Below are positions 35,505 through 48,100 of a stretch of DNA of 64,000 nt, piece by piece. The notes beneath the pieces were generated by a model. That model was not told where the DNA came from and made no database searches. It was given only the letters and a program-made list of their open reading frames with translations. Each line of letters opens with the position of its first letter. The first letter of the stretch is position 1. This DNA is from Streptomyces noursei ATCC 11455. GTDB taxonomy: Bacteria; Actinomycetota; Actinomycetes; Streptomycetales; Streptomycetaceae. The stretch lies in NCBI RefSeq assembly GCF_001704275.1, contig NZ_CP011533.1:8370001-8434000 (forward strand). Direction: 5' to 3'. A program made the translations under genes and the position numbers.

Positions 35505-35600
35505 TCAATGCCGTAGCGCGTAGGCGGGGGCGGGGTGCGATGCGATCCCGATCATCCCCCGGTTTGCCGGTCAGCAGGAGGGAAGGAGCAGGGGGAAGCT

Positions 35601-35819
35601 ATGGCCAACGTTTTTGACGATGAGTTTGCCCGATTCATCGTTCTGGTCAATGAGGAGCGTCAGTACTCGCTCTGGCCCGCCACCACAGAGGTGCCGGGTG
35701 GATGGCAGGTTGCGCGGCCGGAGGGGTCGCGCCAGGAGTGCCTGGAATTCGTCGAGTCCACCTGGACGGACATGCGACCGGCCAGTCTGGTCGCCGCCAT
35801 GGAGGCTCAGGGCTCCTAG
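35601..35819 (+). CDS. MbtH-like NRPS accessory protein
   Basis: This 72-residue protein has the full MbtH signature, including NEERQYSLWP, PGGW, the Cys-Leu pair (QECLEFV) and WTDMRPASL with the conserved tryptophans. MbtH-like proteins bind the adenylation domains of NRPSs and support their folding and activity. It therefore probably serves several of the six A domains encoded downstream. The ATG at 35601 has AGGGGGAAG about 4 bp upstream, and the longer frame to 35535 is not needed. The gene is 337 bp upstream of the first NRPS and separated from it by a strong hairpin, so the ratio of the two products may be set by partial termination. Confidence 0.95.
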   Translation: MANVFDDEFARFIVLVNEERQYSLWPATTEVPGGWQVARPEGSRQECLEFVESTWTDMRPASLVAAMEAQGS

Positions 35820-35851
35820 CCCATGGCCGTGACCAGGGCAAGTACGGCTGA

Positions 35852-35875
35852 GGCGCGCCCTGTTGAGGGCGCGCC
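35852..35875 (+). terminator. Strong hairpin after mbtH (terminator or attenuator)
   Basis: GGCGCGCCCT (35852-35861) pairs perfectly with AGGGCGCGCC (35866-35875) around a GTTG loop. There is no T-tract. It lies 32 bp after the MbtH stop. Confidence 0.55.
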
Positions 35876-36156
35876 CGCCGGTGGTGCCGTGCGGCCGTCG
35901 GCCTTCCTGTCCGCCATCGCCCGTGCCGGGCGGTGCTGCGCCTGAACAACAAATCTTCCGTATCGGCTCTCGCCGGTAACGCCAGTTCGTCATGCTCGGA
36001 AGAGATCTCCGGGGATTGCGGCCACGGCGATCGACGGTAATTCTCCGGGCCGTTGCCCCATGATTCATAGTGTCGCCTGACTCCGGGGGATCCGGGACTA
36101 TTTCCCGTGCCCTGATGGGGTGACCGAAACGCACCCCCTGAAAGGGCGGAAGCATT
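35876..36156 (+). promoter_or_regulatory. Leader of the first NRPS gene
   Basis: About 280 bp with locally lower G+C (for example around 35945-35975 and 36060-36075) and no coding frame that can be supported. It may hold a second promoter for the NRPS genes. CATAGT at 36067-36072 is a weak -10-like hexamer. The ribosome-binding site is AGGGCGGAAG just before the ATG at 36157. Confidence 0.35.
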
Positions 36157-39100
36157 ATGCAGGAAAACCACGCTCGCCTCCTCCCGCTGACGATGTCTCA
36201 GCAGGGAGTGTGGTACGGGCAGCAGTTGGATCCGCAGAGCCCGAAGTACAACATCGGTGAATGCATAGAAATCCAAGGCCCCCTGGACGAGGCTCTTTTC
36301 ATAGCCTCGCTCGAAAAAGTCGGCAGGGACTGCGACAGCCTCAACACCGAGTTCGTGGAGCAGGGTGACGGAATCCACCAGCGCGTGGTGCGCACCTCAC
36401 CGGGACGTCCATACGCCGTCGACCTCTCCGCCGAGGCGGACCCGGCCGCGGCCGCGGAGCGCTTCATGGCCGCCGACATGGCCGCCACAGGCACCGCAGG
36501 CGCCACAGGCACGTCGGCCTCGGCTTCGCCGCACCATGCCTTCGTTCTTCTCACGCTGGGCCCCGACCGCCACTATTGGTACATCCGCTATCACCACATT
36601 GTGATGGACGGCCTGGGTGCTTCCGTTCTCGCGCGCAAAGTGGCCGAGACGTATACCGCCGCGGTGCGCGGCGAAGCGGGACCGGAATTATTCGCTCCAC
36701 TCAGTGCCCTCATCGACGACGAGACGGCGTATCGACGGTCTCCTGATTTCGAACGTGACCAGGCATATTGGACCGAGAAATTCGCTGATTTCTCCCGGTC
36801 CGGCCGCGACACCGGAAACGCGCTTCTCGCCACCGCGCACAGCGCGGGCGAAGACGCCGCACCGCCGCAGCGCGTTCCTTCGCGACCGGAAAACGGTGGC
36901 GAACAGCATTCTGGGCGCGGCAACCACCTGCACCAGGGGGAGACTCTCGACCCGCAGGTGATGGACGGCCTGCGCGCGCTGGCCGCCGCGACCAGAACCA
37001 CATGGTCCGCCGTCTTCGTGACCGCGGTCGCCGCGTACCTCAGCCGCGTCACCGGCACCGGCGACGTGACGATCGGGCTCGCCTCGAACGGCCGCCCCGG
37101 CCGTCTGCGCGCGATCCCGGGCATGACCGCGAACATCCTCCCGTTGCGCGTGCAGATCACCCCGGCCATGACCGTCGAAGCACTGGTGCGGGCCGTCGCC
37201 GCCGAGATGCGGCTGGCGCTGCGTCACCGCCGCTACTCCAGGGAGCAGCTCGCCCGCGACCTCAGGATCACGGGCGACGCGGCGCGGCTGTGCGATGTGG
37301 TCGTGAACGTCATGCCCTACGAGTACGACCTCGACTTCGCCGGCAGCGCGGGCACCTCAAGGCTGTTGTCCACCGGCCCGGTCGACGACCTCTCCCTCTT
37401 CGTTTCCGAGCGCGCGGAGGGGAAGGGGCCGCTGATCGGCTTCGATGTCAACCCGGACCTGTACCGCCCCGAGGACGTCCGGCCGCACCAGCAGGGCATC
37501 ACGGCGCTGGTCACCGAACTCTCCCGGGCGGACGCGACGTCTCCTCTCTCCCGCCTCGCGATGCTCGACGAGCGGACTGCCGGTCAGGTCCTCGCGACAG
37601 GGCGCGGCAACCCCCTCGGACGGCCGGACCGCGAGCCGGCCCGGCGGGCGTCGCTGCCCGAGCTGTTCGCGGCGCGGGTGGCCGCGGACCCGCGCGCGGT
37701 GGCGGTCTCCGGTGGCGAAGTGGTGCTGTCGTATGGGGAGTTGGCGGAGCTTTCGGGTGTTCTGGCGTCGCGGCTGGTGGGGTGTGGTGTAGCGGTCGAG
37801 GACGGGGTGGGGGTGCTGCTGGGGCGTTCTGCCGCTGTGGTGACGGCGTCGTTGGCGGCGGTGCGGGCGGGTGGCGCGTATGTGCCGCTGGACGTCCGCT
37901 GGCCGTCCGAGCGGTTGCGGCAGACCGCCCACGGAGCCGGTCTGCGCGTGCTGATCGTCGGCGAGGAGTTGGCCGGCCACGCCTGGGTTGCGGAAGCGCG
38001 CGCGAACCTGCCGGTCGTGGTGGTCGATGCCGTGGGGCGCGTGGTCGACGGCGCGCCCGCGGATGTGGCTCTGCCGCCCGCGGTGGTGGGGGGTGGGCAA
38101 CTGGCGTATGTGATGTTCACGTCCGGTTCCACCGGTGTGCCCAAGGGCGTCGGGGTCTCGCATGCGGACGTGGTGGCGCTGGCCGCCGACAGTGCCTGGG
38201 CCGGCGGTGTCGCGGACGCGGTGCTCCTGCACTCCGCCTATGTCTTCGACGCCTCCACCTTCGAGATCTGGGTTCCCCTGCTCAACGGTGGGCGTGTGGT
38301 CGTCGCCCCGGAGGGCGCCCTTGAGCCCCACGTCCTGCGCGACATCGTCACCACGGAGCAGGTCACCGCCCTGTTCCTGACCACCGCCCTGTTCAACGTC
38401 ATCGCCGAAGTCGACCCGCAGGCCCTCGCCGGGGTCCGCGCGGTCTGCACAGGCGGCGAACGCGCCGCGCCCCGCGCCATGCAGCACCTCGCCCGCGCAC
38501 TGCCGGGCACCCGCATCCATCACGTCTACGGGCCGACGGAGACGACCACCTTCGCCACCCGCCATCACGTTGTCGCCGAAACCCCCACCGGCCCGCCGCC
38601 CATCGGCCGCCCCCTCGACGGCATGCGCGCCTACGTCCTCGACTCCGCGCTGGGACTGGTACCGCCCGGAGTCGCAGGTGAGCTGTACCTGGCGGGCCCA
38701 GGCGTCGCCCGCGGCTACCCAGGACGTCCGGGGCTGACCGCAACACGCTTCGTCGCCGACCCCTTCGATCCGTCGGGCGGTCGGATGTACCGCACCGGCG
38801 ACCTCGTCCGATGGGACGCCGACGGCCGGCTGGTCTACCTCTCCCGAACCGACGACCAGGTCAAACTCCGCGGCCACCGCATCGAACCCGGCGAAATCGA
38901 AGGCCTCCTCGCCGGACTGCCCTCGGTGGTCGCCGCCTGCGTCGTGGTACGTGAGGACCTGCCCGGCGACCGGCAACTGGTGGGCTATGTGGTCGCGGCG
39001 GACGGCTCCCCCGTGGACGAGGGCGAACTGTCCGCGGCAGTGGCCCGGGTCCTTCCTTCCTACATGGTCCCCTCGGTCTTCGTGGCTCTCGCGACGCTGC

Positions 39101-42100
39101 CGCTGACGCCGAACGGGAAGGTGGACCGCCGCGCCCTGCCCGCGCCCCGGGTGCCGGAACGCAACTCCGGGCGCGGCCCGCGAACCGTCCGCGAAGAACT
39201 CCTGCTCGCCTTGTTCGCCGATGTCCTCGGCACCGACGGGATCGGCGTGCACGACGACTTCTTCGCGCTCGGGGGGCATTCGCTCCTGGCCACGCGCCTG
39301 GTCAGCCGCGCGCGCTCGGCACTCGACGCCGAACTGGACGTGCGCACGCTCTTCCAACACCCGACCGTCAGCGAACTCGCCACCGCACTGGACACGGCCG
39401 ACCGGGCGCGGGCCGCCCTCGTCCGCGAGGAGCGCCCGCGGGATCTCCCGCTGTCCTTCGCGCAACAGCGCCTGTGGTTCCTGAGCAGGCTCGAAGGGCC
39501 CGGCGCCACCTACAACATCCCGCTGGTGCTGCGGCTCGACGGTTCGCTGGACGTCGATGCGCTGCGTGCCGGGCTCGCCGATGTCGTCGAACGCCACGAG
39601 ACCCTGCGCACCGTCTTCGTCGAGGAGGGCGGAACACCGCGCCAGCAGGTGTGCGACGCGGCGGAAGCGGCCGGCCTGGTACCGCTGCGCTTGGAGGAGG
39701 CGCCGGGCGGCGGAGATCCGGCCGCGATCGAGCGGTGGGCCGACGGAGCGATCCTGTCCGCGGCGACCGAAGCCTTCGACGTGTCGGGGGACCCCGCGGT
39801 GCGGGTGCGGTTGCTGCGGCTGGGTGCCGAGGCGCATGTACTGGTTCTGGTGGTCCATCACATCGCCGCGGACGGTTGGTCGTTGGCTCCGCTGGCCCGG
39901 GATCTGGGCGTCGCCTATCGGGCGCGTGCCGAGGGCAGGGCGCCTGACTGGTCGCCGTTGCCGGTGCAGTACGCCGACTACACCCTGTGGCAGCGACGCA
40001 TGCTGGGTGAGGAGTCGGACGCCGCGAGCCTGACGGCAGGCCAGTTGGAGTTCTGGCGCCAGGCACTGGCCGGTGCGCCCGAAACGCTGGCACTGCCACT
40101 GGACCGACCCCGGCCTGCCGTGTCGCAGCACCGCGGTGACGCCGTTCCCTTCCTCGCCACGGCGGACGCGCATCGGGCGCTCGTCGAGTTGGCGCGGTCG
40201 TGCGGGTGCACGCTGTTCATGGTGGTGCAGGCGGCGGTGTCGGTGTTGTTGTCCCGGCACGGTGCCGGTGACGATGTCCCGCTCGGCACGGCGGTGGCCG
40301 GCCGGAGCGACGAGGCCCTGGACGATCTGGTCGGGTTCTTCGTCAACACACTCGTGCTGCGGACGGATCTGTCCGGAGACCCCACCTTCCGCGAACTGCT
40401 CTGCCGTGTCAGGGAGTTCGACCTCGCCGCCTACGCCCATGGGGACGTGCCGTTCGACCGCGTCGTGGAGGCGTTGAATCCGACACGGTCGCAGAGCCAT
40501 CATCCGCTCTTCCAGGTCATGCTGGTCCTGCAGAACCAGGCCGCCGCCGACCTGGACCTGCCAGGGATCACCGTCACCGGCCAGCCGGTGCACACCGGTG
40601 TCAGCAAGTTCGACCTGACCTTCTCGCTCACCGAGACCCATGATGAGGGCGGCCGCCCGGCGGGGGTGGACGGGTACCTGGAGTACTCCACCGAGCTGTT
40701 CGAGCCCGCCACCGCACAGGCGCTGTCCGACCGACTGTCGCGGCTGCTGACGGAACTGGTCGCCGACCCGGATCAACGGGTCCAGGACATCGAGCTGTTG
40801 GACGCGCCCGAACGCGCCGTCGTGCTCGCGCAGGGGCAGGGCGACGTCCGTCAGGTGCCGGCAACGACGATGTCGCAGCGGTTCGAGGCGCAGGCGGCAC
40901 GCACGCCGGATGCGGTGGCGGTCCGTGACGGTCGGCGCACCCTGACGTACGCCCAGTTGGAGTTGGAGTCCAACGACCTGGCGCATCACTTGTCGGGGCG
41001 TGGGGTCGGCCCGGAGGATCTGGTGGCCCTGGCCGTACCGCAATCGGCCGAGACGGTCGTCGCGATGTTGGCGGTGTTGAAGGCGGGTGCCGCCTATCTG
41101 CCTGTGGACCCGGCGTATCCGGCCGCCCGGATCGCGTATCTGCTGGAGGATGCCCGTCCCAAGCTTCTGATCACGGACAGTGTGGTGCGGGAGCAACTGC
41201 CTTCGACCGACCTGCCGTTGGTCGTGATGGATGATTCCGCGTCCTGGGCTGTGGGGCATGTGTCGGGTCCGGGTGGTGCGGTGTCGGTTGCCGGTCCGGC
41301 GTATGTGATCTACACGTCGGGTTCTACGGGTCGTCCGAAGGGGGTGGTGGTCACCCATGCCTCGGTGGCGTCTCATATGGCGTGGTTGGCCGACCATCTC
41401 GGGTTGACGGTCGAGGATCGGGTGTTGGCGCGTACGTCGCCGAGTTTCGATGCCTCCGTGTGGGAGGTCTGGCTGCCGTTGCTTCATGGTGCGTCGGTGT
41501 GCGTCATGCCGGCCGACGCCAACAGGGATCCCGATGCTCTCGTGGGTTGGATACGCGAGTTCGGTGTGACGGTGGCGCAGTTCGTGCCGTCGCATCTGTC
41601 GTTGGTGTTGGGGAGTGGGGGGCCGGTTCCGGGGTGTTTGCGGGCGGTGTTGTGTGGTGGTGAGCCGTTGGTGGGGGAGTTGGCGGTTCGGGTTGCTGAT
41701 GCGTGGTCGGTGGAGGTTCACAATCTCTATGGGCCGACGGAGGCGACGATCGATGCGACGGTGCATGCGGTGGTGTCGGGTGGTTCGGGTCCGGTGCCCA
41801 TCGGGCGGCCGGTGTGGAATGCGCGGGCGTATGTGTTGGACGGGTCGTTGCGTGTGGTGCCGCCTGGTGTGCCGGGGGAGTTGTATCTGGCGGGTGGGTT
41901 GTTGGCGCGTGGGTATGTGGGTCGTCCGGGTTTGACGGCGTCGCGTTTCGTGGCTGATCCGTTTGGTCCGTCGGGTGGGCGGATGTATCGCACGGGTGAT
42001 GTGGTGCGGTGGGATGCGTTGGGGCGGCTTGAGTATCTGGGGCGGAGCGATGATCAGGTCAAGTTGCGTGGCTATCGCATTGAGTTGGGTGAGGTGGAGA

Positions 42101-45100
42101 GTGCGCTGACGGCGCTGGCGGGTGTGACTGCGGCCCGTGTGCTGATCCGCGAGGACCGACCGGGCGACAAGCGCCTGGTGGCGTACGTCGTTCCCGCGGA
42201 CGGCAGCGCCGTGCACCAGACAGCACTGCGAACCGAACTGGCCGGCACGCTGCCCGACTACATGGTTCCGGCCGCGTTCGTGGTCCTCGACGCGTTGCCG
42301 CTGCTGCCCAACGGCAAGGTCGACCGCCGTGCTCTGCCCGCGCCCGAGGCGCCGGCGGGCGACAGCGAGGGGCGCGCACCGCACACGGTCCAGGAAGAGA
42401 TCCTGTGCGGTCTCTTCGCCGACGTGCTCGGCCGGACGCAGGTCGGCGTCCATGACGGCTTCTTCGAACTGGGCGGGCATTCGCTGCTCGCCACCCGGCT
42501 CGTCAGCCGGGTGCGCTCCGTCCTCGGAGTCGAGCTCGCCGTCCGCACCCTCTTCCAGCACCCCACGCCCGCCGGACTCGCCGCCGCGCTGGACGGAGTG
42601 GGGCGGGCCAGGACGCCGGTGGTGCGGGCCGAGCGGCCCACGACCGTACCGCTGTCCTTCGCCCAGCAACGGCTGTGGTTCCTCAATCGGCTCGACGGAC
42701 CCGGTGCCACCTACAACATCCCGCTTGTACTGGAACTCGCCGGGACGCTCGATGCCCGCGCCCTGAGCTGCGCGCTCGATGACGTGGTCGAGCGGCACGA
42801 GGTGCTGCGCACGGTCTTCCCCGAGCAGGATGGCGTGCCGCGTCAATGCGTACTGGATCCCTCGGCCGTGGACCTGGACCTGTCGGTGCGCGAGATCGAC
42901 CCCGACGCGCTCGACGCGGCCGTGCGCGCCGCGGTGACGACTTCCTTCGACGTGGCGACCGATCTGCCGCTGCGTTGCCGGCTGTTCAGGACCGGCGCCG
43001 AACGCCATGTGCTGGTGCTGGTGCTGCATCACATAGCGGGCGACGGCTGGTCCCTGGCACCGCTGGCCCGCGACCTGGGCGGCGCCTATCGGGCGCGGAT
43101 CGCCGGCAGGGCGCCCGACTGGCCGGCGCCGTCGGTGCAGTATGCCGATTACACCCTCTGGCAGCGGGACATCCTCGGCACGGAGAGCGATCCCGACAGC
43201 GTGGCGTCGCGCCAACTCGCCTTCTGGCGGAACGCGTTGAGCGATCTCCCGGAGCTGTTGGAACTTCCCCTCGCCCAGCCCCGCCCGGCCGTCACGGACC
43301 CTGCCGGCGGAGTCTGCGTCCGCACGCTGGACGCCGCCCTGCACGGCCGGTTGCTCGACCTGGCCAGGTCCTCCGGCAGCACGCTGTTCATGGTGCTGCA
43401 GGCCGCCGTGGCCACGGTGCTCTCCCGGCACGGTGCCGGCGACGACATCCCCCTCGGCACCCCTGTCGCGGGCCGTACCGACGAGGCGCTGGACGACCTG
43501 ATCGGTTTCTTCGTCAACACCCTCGTCCTGCGCACGGACGTGTCGGGCGACCCGACGTTCCGTGAACTCCTCGACAGGGTGAGGGAGTTCGACCTTTCGG
43601 CCTACGCCCATCAGGATGTGCCCTTCGAGTGGTTGGTGGAGAGCCTCAACCCGGTCCGGGCGCGCAACCACCACCCGCTGTTCCAGGCGATGCTGGTGCT
43701 GCAGAACCAGGACACCGCGGACACCGAGTTGCCGGGACTGACGGTCGGCAGCCGACTGGTGCACAACGGGGTGAGCAAGTTCGACCTGACCTTCGCCTTC
43801 GGTGAGGATCGTGCGCAGGGCGGGCTGACGGCCGGCGTCGAGTACGCGACCGCGCTCTTCGACGCCGCCAGCGTCGAGGCCCTGACCGGTCGCCTGGTCC
43901 GGCTGCTGGAGGCCGTCGCCGCCGACCCGGATCGGCCCCTGCACAGCTACGACCTGCTGTCCGAGGACGAACGCGCCGAGGTCGCCGGTTGGGGCGAGGG
44001 CGAGCGCCTTCCGATCGGTACGGCTACGGCGAGCCTGCCCGAGCTGTTCGCGGCGCGGGTGGCCGCGGACCCGCGCGCGGTGGCGGTCTCCGGTGGCGAA
44101 GTGGTGATGTCGTATGGGGAGTTGGCGGAGCTTTCGGGTGTTCTGGCGTCGCGGCTGGTGGGGTGTGGCGTAGCGGTCGAGGACGGGGTGGGGGTGCTGC
44201 TGGGGCGTTCTGCCGCTGTGGTGACGGCGTCGTTGGCGGCGGTGCGGGCGGGTGGCGCGTATGTGCCGCTGGACGTCCGCTGGCCCGTGGAGCGGCTGCG
44301 TCAGGTCGCCGGCGTCAGTGGCATTCGGGTGCTGGTGGTCGGTGAGGAGCTCGCCGGTCACGGGTGGGTCGCCGAGATGCGGCGGCGTCTGCCGGTCGTG
44401 GTGGTCGATGCCGTGGGCCGGGTGGTCGACGGTGCGCCTGCGCCCGCCGCCGCGCTGCCTTCCGTGCGGTCCGGTGACCAACTGGCGTATGTGATGTTCA
44501 CGTCCGGTTCCACCGGTGTGCCCAAGGGCGTCGGGGTCTCGCATGCGGACGTGGCGGCGCTGGCCGCCGACAGTGCCTGGGCCGGCGGTGTCGCGGACGC
44601 GGTGCTCCTGCACTCCGCCTATGTCTTCGACGCCTCCACCTTCGAGATCTGGGTTCCCCTCCTCAACGGCGGACGGGTGGTCGTCGCCCCGGAGGGCGCT
44701 CTCGAACCGCACGTCCTACGCGACATCGTCACCACGGAGCAGGTCACCGCCCTGTTCCTGACCACCGCCCTGTTCAATGTCGTGGCGGAGGTGGACCCGC
44801 AGGCCCTGGCCGGTCTCCGGATGGTCTGCGCGGGCGGCGAGGCGGCCTCGCCCGCCGCGATGCAGCAGGTCGCCGGGTATCTGCCCGGCACGCGGGTCCA
44901 CCACGTCTACGGGCCGACGGAGACCACCACCTTCGCCACCCGCCATCACGTCACCCCCGAAACACCGCTGGGCCCCCCTCCCATCGGACGGGCCCTCGAC
45001 GGCATGCGTGCCCATGTGCTGGATGCGGGCCTGGCACGGGTGGCGCCAGGCGTGACCGGCGAGCTGTACCTCGCCGGACCGGGGGTGGCCCGCGGCTATC

Positions 45101-48100
45101 TGGGCCGCCCGGCCCTGACGGCCACGCGTTTCGTGGCCGATCCGTTCGATCCGTCGGGTGGGCGGATGTACCGTACCGGCGACCTCGTCCGGTGGGACGC
45201 GGACGGCCGACTCGTGTACCTCTCCCGCGCCGACGACCAGGTCAAACTCCGCGGCCACCGCATCGAACCCGGGGAAGTGGAGGGCGTTCTCGCCGGTCTG
45301 CCGGGCGTCGCCACCGCGTACGTGCGGGTCCGGGAGGACCTGCCGGGCGACCGGCGGCTGGTCGGGTATGCGGTGCCCTCCGCCGGTGCGGCGCTGGACC
45401 CCGCGGAGCTGGCGACAGGTGTGGGACAGACACTCCCGGCGTACATGGTTCCCTCCGCGTTCGTCGTGCTGGACGCACTGCCGCTGACGCCGAACGGGAA
45501 GGTCGACCACCGCGCGCTTCCTGCGCCCGAGGCGTCCGGCGGCGGCGGAGGCCGCGGTCCGCGGACGGCCCACGAGGAGATCCTGTGCGGCCTGTTCGCC
45601 GCCGTCCTTGGCCTCGACCGGGTCGGTGTGGCGGACAACTTCTTCGAGGCCGGCGGGCATTCGCTGCTGGCGACGCGACTGGTGAGCCGGGTGCGCTCGG
45701 TCCTGGGCGTCGAGATCGAAGTCCGTGCGCTCTTCGAGCACCCGACAGTCGCCGGACTCGCCGCGGTCCTCGACGCCGCCGACGCGGCACGGCCGTCGGT
45801 GCTGCCCGAACGGCGGCCCGAAGGCATGCCGCTCTCCTTCGCGCAACAGCGCCTGTGGTTCCTGAGCAGGCTCGAAGGGCCGGGCGCCACCTACAACATC
45901 CCGCTGGTGCTGCGGCTCGACGGCCCGCTGGACGTCGAGGCGCTGGGTGCCGCACTGGGCGACCTCGTCGAACGCCACGAGACCCTGCGCACCGTCTACC
46001 CGGTGACCGACGGCGTCGCCCGTCAACTGGTCCTGGACGCGTCCGCGGTCGACCTCGCGCCGCGCCCCCGGGACGTGTCGCCCGCCGAGCTCGACCGGGT
46101 GCTCACGGACACCGTCAGCTTCGCGTTCGACCTGGCAGCGGACGTTCCGGTGCGGGTGCGGTTGCTGCGGTTGGGTGCGGAGGCGCATGTACTGGTGTTG
46201 GTGGTCCATCACATCGCCGCGGATGGTTGGTCGTTGGCTCCGCTGGCCCGGGATCTGGGCGTCGCCTATCGGGCGCGTGCCGAGGGCAGGGCGCCTGACT
46301 GGTCGCCGTTGCCGGTGCAGTACGCCGACTACACCCTGTGGCAGCGACGCATGCTGGGTGAGGAGTCGGACGCCGCGAGCCTGTCGGCACGCCAACTGGA
46401 CTTCTGGCGGCAACAGCTCGCGGGTATACCCGAGTTGGTCGAGCTCCCGTGGGACCGGCCGAGGCCCGCGGTGCTGAAGCACGAGGGCGACGCCCTCACC
46501 TTCGTGATCGACCGGGACACGCACCAGGGGCTGTCCGAGTTGGCGCGGTCGTGCGGGTGCACCCTGTTCATGGTGTTGCAGGCGGCGGTGTCGGTCCTGC
46601 TCTCCCGGCACGGTGCCGGAGACGACGTCCCGCTCGGGACCGCGGTGGCCGGCCGGACCGATGAGGCCCTGGACGACCTGGTCGGGTTCTTCGTCAACAC
46701 GCTCGTACTGCGCACGGACCTGTCCGGCGACCCCGGCTTCCGCGAACTGCTCGACCGGGTGCGGGAGTTCGACCTGGCGGCGTTCGCGCATCAGGACGTG
46801 CCGTTCGAGCGGTTGGTGGAGGCGCTCAACCCGGTGCGGTCGCAGGACCGTCACCCGCTCTTCCAGGTCATGCTGGTGCTGCAGAACCAGGCGGCGGCGG
46901 ACGTCGAACTGCCGGGGATCACGGTGACCGGTCAGCCGGTGCACACCGGTGTCAGCAAGTTCGACCTGACCTTCTCGCTGACCGAGAAGCGGGACGAAGC
47001 GGGTGGTGCCGCGGGCATCGACGGCCACCTGGAGTACTCCACCGAACTGTTCGAGCCCGGCACGGTCCGGGCGCTGGCCGAACGCCTGTCCCGGCTGCTG
47101 GCAGCCGTGGTCGCCGACCCCGACCTGCGCGTGCACGATGTCGAACTGTTCACCGACGAGGAGCGGGCGCGTGTGATCGCCGCAGGTCACGGCCGGCCTC
47201 GGCCGATGCCGCGACTGACCGTGCCGGAGCTCTTCAGCGCGCAGGCGGCACGCACGCCGGATGCGGTGGCGGTCCGTGACGGTCGGCGCACCCTGACGTA
47301 CGCCCAGTTGGAGTTGGAGTCCAACGACCTGGCGCATCACTTGTCGGGGCGTGGGGTCGGCCCGGAGGATCTGGTGGCGCTGGCGCTGCCGGGTACCGCG
47401 GGGATGGTCGTGGCGATGTTGGCGGTGTTGAAGGCGGGTGCCGCCTATCTGCCTGTCGACCCGGCGTATCCGGCCGCCCGGATCAGGTATCTGCTGGAGG
47501 ACGCCCGTCCCGAGTTGCTGATCACCGATCGCGCGGTTCAGGGGCAACTGCCCTCCACCGACCTGCCGTTGGTCGTGATGGATGATTCCGCGTCCTGGGC
47601 TGTGGGGCATGTGTCGGGTCCGGGTGGTGCGGTGTCGGTTGCCGGTCCGGCGTATGTGATCTACACGTCGGGTTCTACGGGTCGTCCGAAGGGGGTGGTG
47701 GTCACCCATGCCTCGGTGGCGTCTCATATGGCGTGGTTGGCCGACCATCTCGGGTTGACGGTCGAGGATCGGGTGTTGGCGCGTACGTCGCCGAGTTTCG
47801 ATGCCTCCGTGTGGGAGGTCTGGCTGCCGTTGCTTCACGGTGCCTCCACCTGTCTGGTGTCACCCGAGACCAATCGCGATCCGGGTCAACTGCTCGACCG
47901 TATGCGGGACTTCGGTGTGACGGTGGCGCAGTTCGTGCCGTCGCATCTGTCGTTGGTGTTGGGGAGTGGGGGGCCGGTTCCGGGGTGTTTGCGGGCGGTG
48001 TTGTGTGGTGGTGAGCCGTTGGTGGGGGAGTTGGCGGTTCGGGTTGCTGATGCGTGGTCGGTGGAGGTTCACAATCTCTATGGGCCGACGGAGGCGACGA

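Larger units (their letters stand above)
34356..35600. other. Long divergent intergenic region without a supported gene
   Basis: This 1.25-kb stretch separates the minus-strand glycan operon from the plus-strand NRPS operon. Several open frames on both strands (for example 34605-35015, 34688-35179 and 35176-35508 minus, 35108-35359 plus) have no family motifs, unusual composition and no good start sites. The base composition is more A+T-rich than in the flanking genes. It holds a perfect hairpin at 34511-34531 and a 23-bp near-palindrome at 35482-35504. Both operon promoters must lie here. A TTGACG hexamer at about 35128 is a possible -35 element, but no convincing -10 partner is seen. Confidence 0.5.

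Noticed and set aside
34570..35508. Several open frames of 74-163 codons in the divergent region
   Set aside because: No start context, no recognisable domain, inconsistent codon pattern; possibly relics, but not supportable as genes.
37357..44712. Minus-strand open frame of 2451 codons opposite the first NRPS gene
   Set aside because: It is a shadow of the GC-rich coding strand; the translation is Arg/Gly/His-rich with no domains, while the plus strand has complete NRPS motifs.
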